Under the pieces are notes generated by a model. It searched no databases and was not told where the DNA came from. It saw only the letters and a list, made by a program, of their open reading frames with translations. From Planctomycetota bacterium (lineage in GTDB: Bacteria > Planctomycetota > Phycisphaerae > WQYP01 > JAJZKY01), in the NCBI GenBank assembly GCA_021803885.1, contig JAJZKY010000144.1, positions 1-9,412 of the forward strand: 9,412 bases of DNA, in the 5' to 3' direction. Both the position numbers and the translations under genes were made by a program. Positions 7,500-9,412 of the stretch are shown one piece after another. Position 1 is the stretch's first letter, and every line of letters begins with the position of its first letter.

Positions 7500-9344
7500 A
7501 TGAGCGTAGCAAGCGAGTTCAATAAGGAATCGGCCGGCCCGGTTGAGCCGTCTCCGGCCGGAGGCCAGGCGCTAACCGGGCTGGATTTTTCCGGTCGCTG
7601 GGCTGTGCCGTTGGGCGCCGCGGCGCTGGCTCTGCTTTGCCTGGTGACTTACTACCCACTGCAGAAGGGGGCATTCATTTGGGACGATCGGCAGTGGTTG
7701 TTGGTTAACAGTTTTGTGCCCCATTGGACGGGTTTGAAGTGCATCTGGTTTAAGCTCTCGGCTAGCCCGCAGTACTATCCGATGGTGTTCAGCGTATTCG
7801 ATGTCGAATGGCATCTGTGGGGCGCCAGTGCCCTGGGCTATCATCTGGTCAACGTGATGTTGCAGGTGGGCAATGCCCTGTTGCTTTGGTGGGTGCTGCG
7901 TAAACTTTGCATACCCGGTGCGTGGCTGGCCGCAGCGCTTTTTGCCATTCACCCGGTTCAGGTTGAGACTGTGGGCTGGGTGGCGGAACTGAAGAATTTG
8001 CTAAGTGCCTTTTTTATGTTCTGGGCGGCGGGGTGCTTTCTTAATGCGTGGCCTATGCCGGAGTCGCCAACCGTCTCGCAGGGCGCGGTAGAGGGCCAGC
8101 CTGCCCTGCGATGGGGCTGGTATATGGCGGCAACGGGGCTTTATGTGCTGGGGCTTTTAAGTAAAACGCTGGCCTGTACTCTGCCGGTGATTCTTCTGGT
8201 GCTTTTGTGGTATCGCAGCGGCCGCATTCGCTGGCGGCAATTCTGGAGTTTAGCGCCGTGGCTGCTCATGGGAGCGGCGGCCGGGTTGGTGACCATTCAC
8301 ATAGAACACAGCAACTCGGTGGGCACCAACGGTTCGCATTGGGCGTTTTCGATAGGGCAGCGTTTTATTATTGCCGGGCGGGCCTTCTGGTTTTATATAG
8401 GTACGCTTTTCTGGCCTAATCCATTGCTGGAAATATATCCGCGGTGGAATGTAAATCAGATGGGGGGGTGGCAGTGGATTTTTCCGGCGGCGGCGGTCGG
8501 ACTGCTTGCCGCACTCTGGCTGCTGCGCCGCCGCATTGGCCGCGGTCCCTTTGCTGCGATTCTTGTTTTTGGCTTAAGCATCGGTCCGGTGTTGGGCTTT
8601 ATTAATTTTTACACGCAGCTTTTCACCTTTGTTGCGGATCATTATCAGTACATTGCCTGCATCGGCGTGCTTGTGCTGGCAGCCGCCGGCCTTCGGCTGG
8701 TAACCAATCGAGCCGGCAAATGGTCGCAGAAGGCATATTGGTTGATGAGTATTATTATTTTGGCCTCGCTGGGCTTGCAGTCGTGGGGGCAGAGTGTGCT
8801 CTATGAGTCGCCGGCGTATCTGTGGGGTTATGTATACCGATACAACCCGAATAACTTCATGACGCTTACATCTTATGGGGCTTCGTTGATTTCGCTGGGA
8901 GTGCAGACGCATCACCCGTCGGTTATTCGCCGGGGCATGCACTACCTGGATGCATCAGAAAAAATCTGGCCGAACTACTCCACTACCGATGTAAACCTTG
9001 GCCAGGGGTACTACTATCTGGGTGAGTATAGGCAGGCCATGCACAAGTTCATGGAGTTTCTGATTTACGCACCGCAATCGCGACTGGTGCGCTGGCAATT
9101 CGCCGATTCGCTGGCCCATGTGCATCGCTACGCTGCCGCGCTGGCGGTGTATAAGGAAATTGCCAAGGACCAACCCAAGGATGCCCTGACGCAGTGGCGG
9201 ATGGCTGAGATTTATCTGGTATTGGGCGATAAAGCCAATGCCCGCAAGCACTGGCTCAAAGCGATGGCGCTGCAACCGCTTTGGAAGAATCAGAAGCTGA
9301 CGATACCGAAATGGCTGGCCCCCAAGGCTCATTTGCCGCAGTAA
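7500..9344 (+). CDS. TMTC-like multi-pass membrane protein with short TPR tail (gene 4)
   Basis: A 614-residue paralogue, closest to gene 2. The first membrane segment is about 36-53, then WDD (61-63). Core motifs are HPVQVE (151-156), AELKN (162-166), WGWY (205-208), SKT (221-223), HIEH (267-270), LLEIYPRWN (309-317) and VADHYQY (378-384); about 12 hydrophobic segments end near 429. Genes 2 and 4 share long stretches such as AWLAAALF, HPVQVETVGW and TFVADHYQY with different synonymous codons, so their split is old. The linker after the membrane domain (YVYRYNPNNF, 444-453) is more diverged than in the other three genes, and only about three TPR-like units follow (about 497-598). All core polar motifs are kept, so it is a candidate active GT-C-type transferase. 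It follows gene 3 after 41 bp and is probably cotranscribed. Its last 16 bp overlap the end of the convergent accD-like gene. Confidence 0.85.
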   Translation: MSVASEFNKESAGPVEPSPAGGQALTGLDFSGRWAVPLGAAALALLCLVTYYPLQKGAFIWDDRQWLLVNSFVPHWTGLKCIWFKLSASPQYYPMVFSVFDVEWHLWGASALGYHLVNVMLQVGNALLLWWVLRKLCIPGAWLAAALFAIHPVQVETVGWVAELKNLLSAFFMFWAAGCFLNAWPMPESPTVSQGAVEGQPALRWGWYMAATGLYVLGLLSKTLACTLPVILLVLLWYRSGRIRWRQFWSLAPWLLMGAAAGLVTIHIEHSNSVGTNGSHWAFSIGQRFIIAGRAFWFYIGTLFWPNPLLEIYPRWNVNQMGGWQWIFPAAAVGLLAALWLLRRRIGRGPFAAILVFGLSIGPVLGFINFYTQLFTFVADHYQYIACIGVLVLAAAGLRLVTNRAGKWSQKAYWLMSIIILASLGLQSWGQSVLYESPAYLWGYVYRYNPNNFMTLTSYGASLISLGVQTHHPSVIRRGMHYLDASEKIWPNYSTTDVNLGQGYYYLGEYRQAMHKFMEFLIYAPQSRLVRWQFADSLAHVHRYAAALAVYKEIAKDQPKDALTQWRMAEIYLVLGDKANARKHWLKAMALQPLWKNQKLTIPKWLAPKAHLPQ

Positions 9345-9412
9345 TCTATGGTGCGGGCAATTTGCGATCGCAACTCACGTCGCGGCACGATGCGGTCTAC
9401 AAACCCTTTTTG
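9329..9412 (-). CDS. accD: C-terminal end of acetyl-CoA carboxylase carboxyltransferase subunit beta (partial)
   Basis: The reverse strand is open from the window edge to TGA at 9331-9329 and encodes 27 residues beginning QKGFVDRIVPRRELRSQIAR. AccD proteins characteristically end in a helix reading roughly G-(F/M)-V/I-D-x-I-V-x-R-x-E-L-R-x-x-(I/L)-A, and this fragment fits that pattern well. AccD forms, with AccA, the carboxyltransferase that makes malonyl-CoA for fatty acid synthesis in the cytoplasm. The zinc-binding N-terminus and the catalytic crotonase-like fold lie outside the window, so the name rests on this tail alone; another carboxyltransferase-family member is possible. The gene is convergent with gene 4, overlaps it by 16 bp, and is functionally unrelated to the array as far as can be seen. 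Confidence 0.72.
   Translation of the reverse strand, partial: QKGFVDRIVPRRELRSQIARTIDYCGK

Overview
The window carries four long genes, all on the + strand, that are diverged paralogues of one another. Each encodes a short polar N-terminus, a core of about 11-12 predicted membrane segments, and a C-terminal run of tetratricopeptide repeats (TPR). This is the layout of the TMTC-like (transmembrane-TPR) family, related to GT-C glycosyltransferases. In animals TMTC proteins O-mannosylate cadherins; the bacterial relatives are mostly uncharacterised. Moderately high GC, long TPR/membrane paralogue arrays and the form of the accD C-terminus suggest a bacterium, possibly a planctomycete of the Phycisphaerae type. 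The taxonomic guess rests on style and recall, not on a search.

Layout: 1-59 holds the probable last 18 codons of an upstream + strand gene. 60-132 is a short spacer ending in an 11-bp tandem duplication that spans the start codon of gene 1. Gene 1 (133-2466) has seven ungapped 34-residue TPRs and an insertion of about 55 residues in its first loop. Gene 2 (2463-4676) overlaps gene 1 by ATGA. A 130-bp spacer (4677-4806) carries an unattached strong Shine-Dalgarno sequence and a weak promoter candidate. Gene 3 (4807-7458) has twelve TPRs but has lost nearly all the polar motifs that the other three share in the membrane core. After 41 bp comes gene 4 (7500-9344), the shortest in TPRs. At the right edge, on the - strand, lies the C-terminal end of a gene that reads as accD (acetyl-CoA carboxylase carboxyltransferase beta subunit). 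Its stop codon falls inside the end of gene 4.

How the genes may work together (inference): the tight same-strand spacing suggests a transcription unit making a set of related membrane proteins. Genes 1, 2 and 4 keep the motif set WDD / HPVxVE / E-x-K-N / (S/G)KT / VADHxQY and could be active GT-C-type transferases using lipid-linked sugars. Gene 3 looks like a non-catalytic paralogue with an enlarged TPR scaffold. No CRISPR array, tRNA, rRNA, insertion sequence or clear intrinsic terminator was seen.
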